DNA of 64,000 nucleotides from JBFMEX01 sp040752215. GTDB lineage: Bacteria; Pseudomonadota; Alphaproteobacteria; Rhizobiales; Hyphomicrobiaceae. The number at the start of each line of letters is the position of its first letter. Position 1 is the first letter of the stretch. The position numbers and the translations under genes were made by a program. Of the stretch, positions 41,847 to 51,118 are shown piece after piece. Where the stretch lies: assembly GCA_040752215.1 (NCBI GenBank), contig JBFMEX010000015.1, forward strand, positions 49,107-113,106. Direction: 5' to 3'. Below the pieces are notes generated by a model. It made no database searches, was not told the origin of the DNA, and saw nothing but the letters and a program-made list of their open reading frames with translations.

Positions 41847-43379
41847 CTACTGTTCGATCACCAGCCGCCCCTCGACGCGCGCCGCGACGGTGCCCGCGCT
41901 GCCGATGTATGCCATGACATGGCCGGCGACATACTGCCCGGCGAGACTGTCGATCAAGGTCCTCGCGTCCTTCAGCATCACATAGCCGTCGCCGCCGCGT
42001 GCCACGAAATCGTTGGTCGCCAGCTTGTAGGTGCGCGCCTCCTCGAGCGGCTTGCCTCCGACCTCGACGCCGATCAGGCGCTGCCCGGCGGGCCGGCGCA
42101 TGTCCGCGTGCACGCGAAGGCCCGATACCTGCGGGAATGCGCCGTCGCCCGCCAGCCCGTGCTCGATCGCGCCGCGCAGCACCGCTCCGCTGACCTCGAG
42201 CAGCACCGTCCTGTTGCCGAACGGCAGCTCCTCGAGCACGTCGCGTCGGGTGAGCTCGGCGCCGGCCGCGTACTGGCGATTGGCCCTCACCCCGCCGCCG
42301 TTCATGATGCACACGTCGGCCGAGACCGCAACCCGCATCGCATCGCACACGAGATTGCCGAATGCCGTCTCCTCGCGCCGCATCAGGATCGAGCGCGTAT
42401 CGAGCGGCAGCGCCGTCTTGCCGAGCACGACAGATAGCTCGCCGTCGAGGCTCGACTCGTAGCCGCTGATGAGCTGGCCGATCTCCTCGTCCGCAGCCAC
42501 CTCGAGTGTGTCGACTGGTCGGAATCGCGGCACGAACGACACCCTCCGCCGGTCCCCGCCGCCCTTGATCTCGACCATCAGGTCGACAGGCGTGACAAAA
42601 TCGGCCTGCGCGCCGCTCTCGACCAACGCCACCTTGCCATTCCAGAACGTGACCAGGTTGTGGTCGTGGCCCGACAGCACGACGTCCACGGCGCCGCTAC
42701 GCACCAGCTCCAGATCGTCGGCGAAGCCGATATGCGACACGGCGACGACGAGGTCGGCGCCCTCTGCCCGCAGCTTGGCCGCGAGCTCCTTGGCCACCGC
42801 CACCGCCGGCCGGAACTGGATCGTCTCCGGCGTCGACAGCGCCGCCGTCTCCTCGGTCGTCACCCCCAGGAGGCCGATCGACAACGGACCGATGGCAACC
42901 ATCTTGGTCGGTTTCAGGCCAGCCACCGGCGACCCGTCGCGCTCGTCGATGTTGCCGGCGACGACATCGAACGTCGCCTGCCTCAAGCGGGCGCGGAACG
43001 TCTCGGCGCCGAAGTCGAACTCGTGGTTGCCGGGTGTGAACACGTCGGGGGCGATCCGGTTCAGGATCTCGACAATATGAAATCCCTTGTCGAAGCCGGA
43101 GAGGATCGACGGCGATATCGCGTCGCCGGCATGGATCAGCAGCGCATTGCCGCGAGCCCGCTCGGCACGCGCGACCGTGGCGAGCTTGGAGTGGCCGCCG
43201 CGCCCCTTCGCATCCGCCATGCGGTCGAGGTCGTTGACCAGCACCAGCGTCACCCGCACCGCCTCGCGACTCTCGCCGGCCGCCGCGAGCGTCCGCGGTG
43301 AAACGAGCGTGACGAGCCCTAGCGCCGCGGCGGCCCGGATCGCCTCGCGGCGCGTAATGCTCGACGAGTTGGAAGTCAT
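41847..43379 (-). CDS. Tat-exported 5'-nucleotidase / metallophosphatase
   Basis: A 510-residue periplasmic enzyme. The twin-arginine signal is SITRREAIRAAAALG (Arg10-Arg11). The metallophosphoesterase domain (about 40-290) has GDAISPS, GNHEFDFG and SGHDHN, and the C-terminal 5'-nucleotidase domain (about 330-500) has NGGGVRAN and FGNRTVLLEV. The first metal motif reads VNDLDRM, so the usual His after Asp is missing, as in a subset of alphaproteobacterial members. It probably hydrolyses nucleotides or similar phosphate esters for phosphate recovery. ATG at 43379 has GAGAGG before it. Confidence 0.88.
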   Translation of the reverse strand: MTSNSSSITRREAIRAAAALGLVTLVSPRTLAAAGESREAVRVTLVLVNDLDRMADAKGRGGHSKLATVARAERARGNALLIHAGDAISPSILSGFDKGFHIVEILNRIAPDVFTPGNHEFDFGAETFRARLRQATFDVVAGNIDERDGSPVAGLKPTKMVAIGPLSIGLLGVTTEETAALSTPETIQFRPAVAVAKELAAKLRAEGADLVVAVSHIGFADDLELVRSGAVDVVLSGHDHNLVTFWNGKVALVESGAQADFVTPVDLMVEIKGGGDRRRVSFVPRFRPVDTLEVAADEEIGQLISGYESSLDGELSVVLGKTALPLDTRSILMRREETAFGNLVCDAMRVAVSADVCIMNGGGVRANRQYAAGAELTRRDVLEELPFGNRTVLLEVSGAVLRGAIEHGLAGDGAFPQVSGLRVHADMRRPAGQRLIGVEVGGKPLEEARTYKLATNDFVARGGDGYVMLKDARTLIDSLAGQYVAGHVMAYIGSAGTVAARVEGRLVIEQ

Positions 43380-43630
43380 TCGGCCTCTCGGTTCGGATGG
43401 CATGGCTGGAGCGAGGCAATTGAAGCGCATCGGCAGGCGCGCCGCCACCGCCAAGTGCATCCGCGGCCCGGCAGCTGCCCTGCAGTCGGCCCTTGCGGCG
43501 GCGTGGGCCGGCATTTGGCATTGACTCCGACACCTCCGTCACCATTTGTTCGATCAGCCGACGGCGCCCCGGGCCGCATCTGCGGCGAACCACCAGTGCG
43601 GACGACCGGGCGCCACAGGAGCCTCGTGCA

Positions 43631-43972
43631 ATGATCGTATGCTCGTGCGCCGTGATCTCCGACCACGATGTCGAGCGCGCGCTCATCGACCTGATGTGCG
43701 AGCCCAACCCGCCCCTGCCGACGCCGGGCGTCGTGTGGCGGCATCTCGCCGGGCAGATGGAGTGCTGCGCTTGCGCGCCGCTCGCGGTCGAGGTCATCTA
43801 TGACACGCTCGACGCGCTCGCGACCAAGGGCCTCGTCTGCCCCTATCATCTGGCCAACGTGAGGACCAGGCGGCACCAGAGCCGGAGCACGCCCACACCC
43901 GATCCGGCCGTTGTATGCGCTCATTGCCCGCATCGCCCCGCGCTCCCAGCGCGCGAGCGCACAGATGGATGA
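43631..43972 (+). CDS. BFD-like [2Fe-2S]-binding protein
   Basis: A 113-residue protein. The N-terminus MIVCSCAVISDHDVERAL and the later MECCACAP give the C-x-C plus C-x2-C cysteine set of bacterioferritin-associated ferredoxin-like domains, and a second group of cysteines (LVCPYH, VCAHCPH) lies in an unusual C-terminal extension. AGGAG precedes the ATG. BFD proteins reduce or interact with bacterioferritin to release iron; no bacterioferritin gene is in the window, so the partner is unknown. Confidence 0.78.
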   Translation: MIVCSCAVISDHDVERALIDLMCEPNPPLPTPGVVWRHLAGQMECCACAPLAVEVIYDTLDALATKGLVCPYHLANVRTRRHQSRSTPTPDPAVVCAHCPHRPALPARERTDG

Positions 43973-44005
43973 CGTCGTCTCGGCCGGCGCCCCGTAGCGT
44001 CGCGG

Positions 44006-47000
44006 CTAGCTGGTCCAGCTCCTCAGCCATCGCTGCGCTCGGTCGAGGAGCCCAAGCGGCCGGCACGGGTTGCGCAGATGCTCCTTGCCCTGCATCAGCG
44101 GATCCTGCATCTCGGCGACCGAGAAGCTCTGCAGGCCCGGCGTCCCGAGCAGATAGCGGCAGACCCAGGTCCGACGTTCCTCGGGCGCGACGTCGAGAAT
44201 CGGCTCGAGCCGCCAGATGCGAACCGTATCGTCTCGTGCCGCCACGACGATCCGCCGCCCATCAGTCGTAATCTGAGCGCTCGCAATTGCATCGGTAAAG
44301 CCATTGAAGCGCCTGATCTCGACCCCCGTCGCGGCGTCCCACAGGCGGGCCGTCTTGTCCTCGGAGGCGGTCAGCACGCGGCTTGCGGCGCCGGGGCTGA
44401 ACAGGGCTTGGCTCAACGTGTCCCTATGCCCCCTGAGGACGTGAAGCGCCGTGCTGCGCTCGGCTGCGAAAATCCGAGCGGTGCGATCCCAAGAGGCGGT
44501 GACGATCCTGCGCCCGTCGGGGCTCGCCTGCGCCGTGCGCACCGCCTCCTCGTGGCCGGTGAAGCATCGCTCCCGGGCGCCCGTGACCGCGTCCCACAGG
44601 CAGCTCGTTCCATCGCGAGAGCCGGTGAGCACCTTGCGCTCGCTCGCATCGAGAACCGCCGACCACAACGGCTGCGAGTGCCCCTCGAATTCGCGAACGG
44701 AGCTCGTCGCGCCGACATCCCAGAGGAATGCCTTCCCACTCATCGCCGCCGCGAGCATCGAGCGGCTGTCGCGAGTGAAAACGACGCTGGAGAACGCCTC
44801 GGCGACGATCGGCTCGGGCAGCGGCAGGCGCGTGCGCGATTCGATATCCCACAACCGCACCGGCCCCTCGACCTCGACCACGGCCAGCAGCTTCCCGTTC
44901 GGAGAGAACGTCATCGACTGGACCTGCCACTCGTCACCGAGTTCGGCCAGGAGCTTGTGGTTGGCGGTGCTCCAAATCTTGATGCGCCCATCGTTCGACG
45001 CGGTCGCGATCAGCGAGCCGTCGGGTGCGATCCGGGCATCGGTGAGCTCGGTATCGCCGTGATCGAGCTCGCCGATGCGACGGCCCGACGCGGTATCGTA
45101 GATACGCGCCTTTCCATCCTGCGACGCCGTTACGACGACAGTGTCGTCGACGCTCAACCGTGCTAGGCGCAGCCCGGCGTCGCGATCGGACCTGACGTCG
45201 ATCTCGGGCGCGCCCGCGGTCCACCGCCACAACCGGGCGGATCCGTCCTGCGAGGACGTCACGAGGTGGTCGCCGTCGCCGCTGAACCTCGCGCTGTGGG
45301 CGGTGTGCATGTGCCCTTTCAGAGTGCGAACCGGCGCCCCGTCTGCCGCATCCCACAGCATCACGCTCCAATCGGCCGAGGCCGTGGCGAGCAGCTCGCG
45401 GTCGGCCCGCCCCCCGAACGAGAGACCGTGAATGGCTTTCTCGTGCCCACGCAGCGTCATCAGAAGCTCGCCAGTCACGGCATCCCAGATACGCGCGATC
45501 CCATCGTTGCCGCCGGTCGCGATCCTGTCCCCCAGCCGGCTGAACGCGGCATCGAAGACCGGTCCGCGATGCGAGACGCTGCTGCCGGGCACGACGAGCC
45601 GCCGCACCTCGTGGCACCGCCCCGCGGCATCGACGCTCCAAACCCGGGCGGTGCCATCCCACGAGGCAGTGACCAGCATGGTGCCGTCGCGGTTGAAGCG
45701 GGCCGCGTGCAGCATGTCCGCGTGGCCGAGGCAGCGCCCGATCTCGCGTGCCGAGGCGACGTCCCAGACGCGCGCGGTCCTGTCGTGCGAAGCGGTCAGC
45801 AGGCGCTTGCCGTCGGGACTGAGCACAGCACTCTCGATCCTGCTCGTGTGACCCGCGAAGACGGCGCGCGAGTCGCCGGTGCCGACATCCCACATGCGTG
45901 CCGTCCCGTCCCACGAGCCGGTGACGAGCGCGGTCCCATCGGGGCTCCAGGCGACGCTCTCGACGGCTTCGGTGTGGCCCGGCCTGCCGTCCTCGGGGAA
46001 CGTGCGGACCAATGCGCCCGTCTCGACGTCCCACAGTCGTGCGGTCCGGTCCCAGGACGCGGTCAGCAGCCGCCCGCCGGTTTGGTCCAGCGCGGCATCG
46101 TGCACGCCGCTCATATGGCCGTCGAAGCGCTGGCGCAACGGGCACACCGCCCCATAGCGCGCCAGCTGACCCTCGAGACTGGGCGAACGGTAGGCCCACG
46201 GCAATGCCGAGGCGTCCGGCAATCCGGCGACGGCGAGGCGTAGCGCATGGTCACAAAGGGATTGCTCGAACGCGAGCTCGGCCGCACTCGCGAACACCTC
46301 GGCCTCACGCACCGAGGTATGACGCGAGAGAGCCACGACACCGACGAGACCGGCGAGGATTGGCGCCGCGAGCAAGTACAGCCGTCGTCGGGCCCGCGCC
46401 TGCGCCTTCTCCTTTTCGGCCAGCGCCAGCGCCCGCTCGGCCTGGGCCTCGGCGATGCGCTCCAGCTTCTGGCGCTCGTCGCTGCGGTGGCGCGCCTCGG
46501 CCTCCTCGCTCGCCCTGATGTACTCGAGGTGCAATGCAGTCGGCTCGGGCGCCTCCCTCGGGCGGCGACCAGACCACGCCTTCGCCTCGGCCAGGCTGTC
46601 ACCGAACAGCAACCGGCTCTCGCTGTGGCTAGCGGCCTCCCACTCGGTGGCTCTGAGCAGCAGGCGCGTGTGCTCCCGCAACCATGCGAGATCCGTATTG
46701 AGGGCCCGTGCCAGCTCGAGGAGGCCGGGACCATAGCCGGAGCCCGGCTTCCTTGGCTCGGCATAGAAATAGATATAGTTGAGCGACTTGAGGCCGGACG
46801 GCGGGCTCGCGCCCTCGAGCGGCTTGTAGACCACCGGAATGATGCGCTTGCCCAGGCGCACCGCCTCACCGACCTCCCACTCGCATATCGAGGACCGTGC
46901 CGATGTCGGCGACAGAATGAATACGACCGTATCGGCGTCGCGAATGAGATTGCCGAGCCGGCGCATCCAATCCTCGCCGCCCTCGATGCCGTGACGGTCG

Positions 47001-47119
47001 AGCGTTGCCTCGAAGCCGGCAAGCGTCAGCGTCGCCTCGAGCTGATCGGCGAAGGCGAGGTCGTCGCGGCTGTACGAGATGAAGACCCCGAGCCTAGCCT
47101 CCTTGTGTGTCTCGGCCAT
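44006..47119 (-). CDS. TIR domain - coiled coil - membrane segment - WD40 repeat protein
   Basis: A 1,037-residue protein. TIR domain at about 9-140 (GVFISYSRDDLAFADQLE, FILSPTSARSS, GKRIIPVVYKP), with Glu82 near Cys79 at the position of the NADase glutamate of bacterial TIRs. A charged coiled coil (about 200-245) leads into one membrane helix (about 246-265). The rest (about 340-1000) contains some 15 WD40 blades, each ending in LWD- or IWD-like residues. The WD part could be a sensor and the TIR an NAD-consuming or scaffolding effector. No NB-ARC/STAND ATPase lies between them. It lies next to two other genes with effector-like domains. Confidence 0.85.
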   Translation of the reverse strand: MAETHKEARLGVFISYSRDDLAFADQLEATLTLAGFEATLDRHGIEGGEDWMRRLGNLIRDADTVVFILSPTSARSSICEWEVGEAVRLGKRIIPVVYKPLEGASPPSGLKSLNYIYFYAEPRKPGSGYGPGLLELARALNTDLAWLREHTRLLLRATEWEAASHSESRLLFGDSLAEAKAWSGRRPREAPEPTALHLEYIRASEEAEARHRSDERQKLERIAEAQAERALALAEKEKAQARARRRLYLLAAPILAGLVGVVALSRHTSVREAEVFASAAELAFEQSLCDHALRLAVAGLPDASALPWAYRSPSLEGQLARYGAVCPLRQRFDGHMSGVHDAALDQTGGRLLTASWDRTARLWDVETGALVRTFPEDGRPGHTEAVESVAWSPDGTALVTGSWDGTARMWDVGTGDSRAVFAGHTSRIESAVLSPDGKRLLTASHDRTARVWDVASAREIGRCLGHADMLHAARFNRDGTMLVTASWDGTARVWSVDAAGRCHEVRRLVVPGSSVSHRGPVFDAAFSRLGDRIATGGNDGIARIWDAVTGELLMTLRGHEKAIHGLSFGGRADRELLATASADWSVMLWDAADGAPVRTLKGHMHTAHSARFSGDGDHLVTSSQDGSARLWRWTAGAPEIDVRSDRDAGLRLARLSVDDTVVVTASQDGKARIYDTASGRRIGELDHGDTELTDARIAPDGSLIATASNDGRIKIWSTANHKLLAELGDEWQVQSMTFSPNGKLLAVVEVEGPVRLWDIESRTRLPLPEPIVAEAFSSVVFTRDSRSMLAAAMSGKAFLWDVGATSSVREFEGHSQPLWSAVLDASERKVLTGSRDGTSCLWDAVTGARERCFTGHEEAVRTAQASPDGRRIVTASWDRTARIFAAERSTALHVLRGHRDTLSQALFSPGAASRVLTASEDKTARLWDAATGVEIRRFNGFTDAIASAQITTDGRRIVVAARDDTVRIWRLEPILDVAPEERRTWVCRYLLGTPGLQSFSVAEMQDPLMQGKEHLRNPCRPLGLLDRAQRWLRSWTS

Positions 47120-47368
47120 TCCTCGCCCCGACAGAAACGACGCAGCCGATACCGAACGATCCGGAAGATGGCTCGGGCGTCGCTCGCATTGCACCCGCAC
47201 AAGCCGCTCGAATTGGCCGGCGGGCGAGCAATCCTCTATAGTCGCCCCACGCGCGCCAACCTTGCGCCGCGTCAAGCCGCCGCTCATGGTCTGCCCGCCG
47301 TTGAGGAGCGGCGGATAATGGGACGCGCGGGCCTTGCTCCCACCGGGAGCGGGAGAAGGGAGCAGCCC

Positions 47369-47902
47369 ATGTTCAAGCTCGAGCGCCGGGGCTTTTTCCG
47401 CCGCACGACGCGGCTTGTGGCCGACGCGCGCCTCTCGAGCGCGGATTTCCGTCGCATCGGCGACGAGCTTGGCACACGGCCCTTCTGCGCCCGCAAGATC
47501 GGCCACGTCGCCGCAGAGCGGGCGACGGCGCCGACCCGCATCGAGACACGCTGGAACGGCAGGGAGTCGGTCGTCGACGTCGCGCCCGGCGACTGGATCG
47601 TGACCAACCTGACCCCCGCCGCGGCCGTGCTGCGCGATCGCGACGGCCACGCCAATACCTATGCCATCAAGCCCGATCGCTTCGCGGATCTCTACGAGCC
47701 CGACGGCCGCCAGAGCGAGTTCGGGGCGGTGTACCGCGCCAAGGGCGTCGTCGAGGCGCTGGCGCTCTCGGGCGGGTTCGACATCGAGGCGCCGTGGGGC
47801 GAGCGCCAGCAGGCCGCGGCCGGCTACCTCGTGCTCAATGGTCCGGACGTCTACGGCAACAACAAGGAGACGTTCGAGGCGACCTACGAGGTGCTGCGCT
47901 GA
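47369..47902 (+). CDS. PGDYG-like domain protein of unknown function
   Basis: A 177-residue soluble protein starting MFKLERRGFFRRTTRL. The central segment VDVAPGDWIVTNL resembles the PGDYG motif of a small uncharacterised family, followed by KPDRFADLYE. GAGAAGGGA precedes the ATG at 47369; the long frame upstream is the antisense shadow of the TIR-WD40 gene. It is divergent from TIR-WD40 and its 3' end overlaps the convergent membrane-protein gene by 19 bases. Confidence 0.7.
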   Translation: MFKLERRGFFRRTTRLVADARLSSADFRRIGDELGTRPFCARKIGHVAAERATAPTRIETRWNGRESVVDVAPGDWIVTNLTPAAAVLRDRDGHANTYAIKPDRFADLYEPDGRQSEFGAVYRAKGVVEALALSGGFDIEAPWGERQQAAAGYLVLNGPDVYGNNKETFEATYEVLR

Positions 47903-49083
47903 CTCGAGGTCTCCGCCAGTGCGGCGGCGAGCACCCCGCTGCTGTCTCGTTGCTGGTCGAGGTCGGCGAGCCGGACCCAGTCGGCGTTCTCCTGGCTCAT
48001 CACCGAATGGACGCGGGCGATGAAGCCGCGTACGGCGGCCTCGTCGCCCGTCGCCGCCGCCGCGCGGACGGCACCGATCTCACGCATCAGCTGCACGAGG
48101 TTGTCGCGCATGATCGCATAGCGCGCGGCATTGCGGACACTGGCGTTCGACGAGACGTGGAGCAGTGCGGCGCCATAGGCCGCGCCGAGCACGATCGCGA
48201 TCGCCAGCGTGTAATGATCGGCATTGTAAGTCTCGATCCGTTGCAGCAGCCCGCTCACAAGGAGCGCGGCCCGGTCGACGCCGCCGGGTAGATTCAAGGC
48301 CCCCTGCTCTGCGAGACCCGACAGGTTGGCGCCGATGCAAAGCAATCCCCACACCAGGAGCAGCCCGAGCACGAGCCGCTGGAACCATCGCGCGAGCGTC
48401 GCATTCCATTCGTGCTCGCGCCCGCGGGTTCTCGCGTAGGCCGCCTGCAACTCGACCTGATAGCGGCGGAAATACTCGAGCACGAGCAGTGGCAGCGGGA
48501 TCTCGTGATCGCTGGTGGCTCCTGCCTCGGCGGCGCCGTGCAGCACCCGCTCGAAAAGCTCCCGTCGCAGGCCCTCGGCAGTGCCTCGCTCGCTCATCCA
48601 ACGGTTGTAGGAGCCGTCGGGTCGCATCACCATGGCCACGATCGGCAGCGCGAGCAGCGCCAGATACACGACCATGGTCGAGGCCCACTGCACCAGCGCC
48701 TCGGTCTCGGCGCGATCCTGCAGGTAGCCCTCGAGCCAGCCTGCTAGCCCGCCGGCAGGAATAGCGAAGCTGCCGAGACCAACCGCGAGCGCAACAGCCA
48801 GCAGTGCGAACAGCACGAGGCGGGCGCGCTTGTAGCGCCTTTGAGCATCGCCGGCGGCGGCGTCGTGAGCCCGATAGCGGTCGAAGACGTCCTTGACCGG
48901 CGCGGAGCGCAGGATCGCGACGAGTGGCGCGGCTTGCGCATGCGGCAAGAGCCGCGAGATATGCTTCTCGCCGCTATTCTCGCATTCGAGGTGGCGATTG
49001 GTCGGCGGGTTGCTGCCGACGATCTCCGCCGCCCGCTCGACGATGTACGTCAATCGGCTGGGCTCTACTTCGGAATGGGTCAT
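47884..49083 (-). CDS. Membrane protein with SLATT-like (DUF4231-like) signature
   Basis: A 399-residue protein with four predicted membrane helices in two pairs (about 88-112, 132-153, 235-252, 292-310). After the first pair comes SYNRWMSERGTAEGLRRELF, which resembles the W-x-R-x2-AE-x-LR-x-E signature after the helices of SLATT/DUF4231 effectors. SLATT proteins are thought to be pore-forming effectors linked to nucleotide-signalling conflict systems. No SMODS or SLOG gene is adjacent. It is divergent from the caspase-SUMF1 gene, with about 100 bases between them. The family call is tentative. Confidence 0.6.
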   Translation of the reverse strand: MTHSEVEPSRLTYIVERAAEIVGSNPPTNRHLECENSGEKHISRLLPHAQAAPLVAILRSAPVKDVFDRYRAHDAAAGDAQRRYKRARLVLFALLAVALAVGLGSFAIPAGGLAGWLEGYLQDRAETEALVQWASTMVVYLALLALPIVAMVMRPDGSYNRWMSERGTAEGLRRELFERVLHGAAEAGATSDHEIPLPLLVLEYFRRYQVELQAAYARTRGREHEWNATLARWFQRLVLGLLLVWGLLCIGANLSGLAEQGALNLPGGVDRAALLVSGLLQRIETYNADHYTLAIAIVLGAAYGAALLHVSSNASVRNAARYAIMRDNLVQLMREIGAVRAAAATGDEAAVRGFIARVHSVMSQENADWVRLADLDQQRDSSGVLAAALAETSSQRSTS

Positions 49084-49187
49084 TGCGCACTTCCCCCGTC
49101 GTGCGGATAATCGAGCAACAGCGTCGCCGTTGCAACGGCCGCATTGACGACAGGTGCTGTCGGAAATTCGATTGCTCGCCGGGGGGC

Positions 49188-50939
49188 ATGCCGATGACAA
49201 CGATGGGGGCGAGACGTGCCGGCCGTCGAGCGGCGTGGGGTGTGCCGCTCCTGCTCGCGATCCTGGCAGAAGGTCTCCTTGCCGGCCCAACGCTTGCCGC
49301 CGGCAAGCGCTTCGCGCTCATCGTCGGCATCGACGCCTACCCGGCCCCGATCCGTTCGCTCGGTCGCGCCGTCGCCGATGCGAGAAAAGCCGCCGAGGAG
49401 CTGCGCAGGCCGGAGCTCGACTACGAGGTCGAGTTGCTCGACGAGACGGGCGAGACCACACTCGCCGCCATCCGCGTCGCCTGGCAGCGCACGTTGTCCA
49501 AGGCCGGCAAGGGCGACGTCGTGCTTCTCTACTTTGCCGGCCACGGCATCGAGCTCGAGGGCCAGAACTTTCTGTTGCCCTCCGATGCCCGCCTGGAGCA
49601 GCGGGCCCCCTCCGACAACGGATATGACCCGGATCGCCTGAAGAGCAGCGCGGTCGATTTCCAGCAGCTGCTGGCCGAGCTCGGAGCGCAGCAGAGCAAG
49701 GATCATTTCGTCGGCATCTTCATCATCGACGCGTGCCGCGAGAACCCCTACCGGTGGAGCGGCGGCAGCGCGCGCAGCCTGATGCCCGGGAGCGGCAAGC
49801 ACGAGGCCGGCTTGGCGCCGCCCGTCAGCCCCCCGCGCGAGGTGTTCATCATGTACTCGGCCGGCATCGGCCAGCAGGCGCTCGATGGCGACGGCGACGA
49901 GCCGCACTCCGTCTATGCGGCGAAGCTGCACCCGCTGTTGAGCAGGCCCGATCTGCCGCTTTCGGATCTCGCCTTGCGGATCCGCCGCGACGTCTACCTC
50001 ACGGCTGCCGAGCGCAATCACATGCAGACGCCCGCCTATTATGATCAGCTGACGGCCAGCCTCACCATCCGCGGCGAGTCCGGCCAGCCGGAGCGCGTTG
50101 GCGGCAGCTTCCTGAGCCGCATCTTCAAGCCGATGACGCGCAGCCTCGCCGCGCGCGACATCCTGATCGATTGCGACTTCTGCCCCGATCTCGTCGTGGT
50201 CGGCTCCGGCACATTCACGATGGGCGCCGCCGACAGCGAGACCGAGGCGTCCGATCACGAGCGTCCCGCCCATCCAGTCAGCATCGAGGCCCGCTATGCG
50301 ATCGGCAAGTTCGAGGTGACCAACGCCGAATGGAATACCTGCGTCGACGCCGGCGGATGCGTCGGCAGGCGCGACTTGAACGACCGGCGGCGCGCCTTGC
50401 AGCCTGTCACCGATGTCAGCTGGTACGACGCGCTGAGCTACGTCGCTTGGCTCGCCAGCTACACGGGCAAGCCCTATCGCCTGCCGACCGAGGCGGAGTG
50501 GGAATTCGCCGCCCGCGCCGGCCAGCAGAGCCGCTACAGCTTCGGTGACGATCCCGGTAAGCTGTGCCAGTTCGCCAACGGCGCCGATCGCCGCGCGGGT
50601 CCGCTGATCGGCGGCAGCTCAGCCTGCGACGACGGCGTCGGCCGCGAGCCGGCCCAGCGCGGCAGCTACCTGCCCAACCGGCTCGGCCTGTTCGACATGC
50701 ACGGCAATGTCTGGGAATGGGTCGATGACTGCTGGCGCGACAACTACGCCGTGCCCGCCGCGACCCGATCGGCCAGCGCCGGGGGCAACGGTGCATGCGC
50801 CACCCGCGCCGCCCGCGGAGGCTCGTGGCGCAGCGGCCCGGCCGCCCTGCGCTCGGCCGTTCGCCACGCTTTTCCTGCTGGCCACCGCCGCGTCACCTTG
50901 GGCTTCCGCGTCGCCCGCACGCTCGGCCCGAATGAATAG
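49188..50939 (+). CDS. Exported caspase-like peptidase with SUMF1 domain
   Basis: A 583-residue protein. A signal peptide (about 1-38) is followed by a caspase/metacaspase domain (about 40-270) with His119 in LLYFAGHG and Cys183 in FIIDACRENP, and a C-terminal formylglycine-generating-enzyme-like (SUMF1) domain (about 345-580) with RLPTEAEWEFAARAG and RGGSWRSGPAALRSAVRH. Caspase-SUMF1 fusions are common in alphaproteobacteria; SUMF1 domains in such proteins are thought to be ligand-binding. The signal places it in the periplasm, unlike cytoplasmic suicide caspases. ATG at 49194 is an alternative start with better ribosome-site spacing. Confidence 0.88.
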   Translation: MPMTTMGARRAGRRAAWGVPLLLAILAEGLLAGPTLAAGKRFALIVGIDAYPAPIRSLGRAVADARKAAEELRRPELDYEVELLDETGETTLAAIRVAWQRTLSKAGKGDVVLLYFAGHGIELEGQNFLLPSDARLEQRAPSDNGYDPDRLKSSAVDFQQLLAELGAQQSKDHFVGIFIIDACRENPYRWSGGSARSLMPGSGKHEAGLAPPVSPPREVFIMYSAGIGQQALDGDGDEPHSVYAAKLHPLLSRPDLPLSDLALRIRRDVYLTAAERNHMQTPAYYDQLTASLTIRGESGQPERVGGSFLSRIFKPMTRSLAARDILIDCDFCPDLVVVGSGTFTMGAADSETEASDHERPAHPVSIEARYAIGKFEVTNAEWNTCVDAGGCVGRRDLNDRRRALQPVTDVSWYDALSYVAWLASYTGKPYRLPTEAEWEFAARAGQQSRYSFGDDPGKLCQFANGADRRAGPLIGGSSACDDGVGREPAQRGSYLPNRLGLFDMHGNVWEWVDDCWRDNYAVPAATRSASAGGNGACATRAARGGSWRSGPAALRSAVRHAFPAGHRRVTLGFRVARTLGPNE

Positions 50940-51118
50940 ATGCCGGAATTGCCCGGCAATCCATGGTGAGCCCGGATGGGATCGAGCCATCGACCCTGTG
51001 GCCCAATCTGCGTCGATGAAATTCCAGAGCCCTGCGCCGCCGCATCGCTCGCTTCAAGCGATCACAGGATTGCGCCACCGCCGCCTCGACCGGCCCGTCA
51101 CCTCGGCCTCGGCGAGCG

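Noticed and set aside
44006..50939. Recent mobile island around the TIR-WD40 and caspase genes
   Set aside because: No integrase, transposase, tRNA border or direct repeats were seen, and the base composition resembles the rest of the window.
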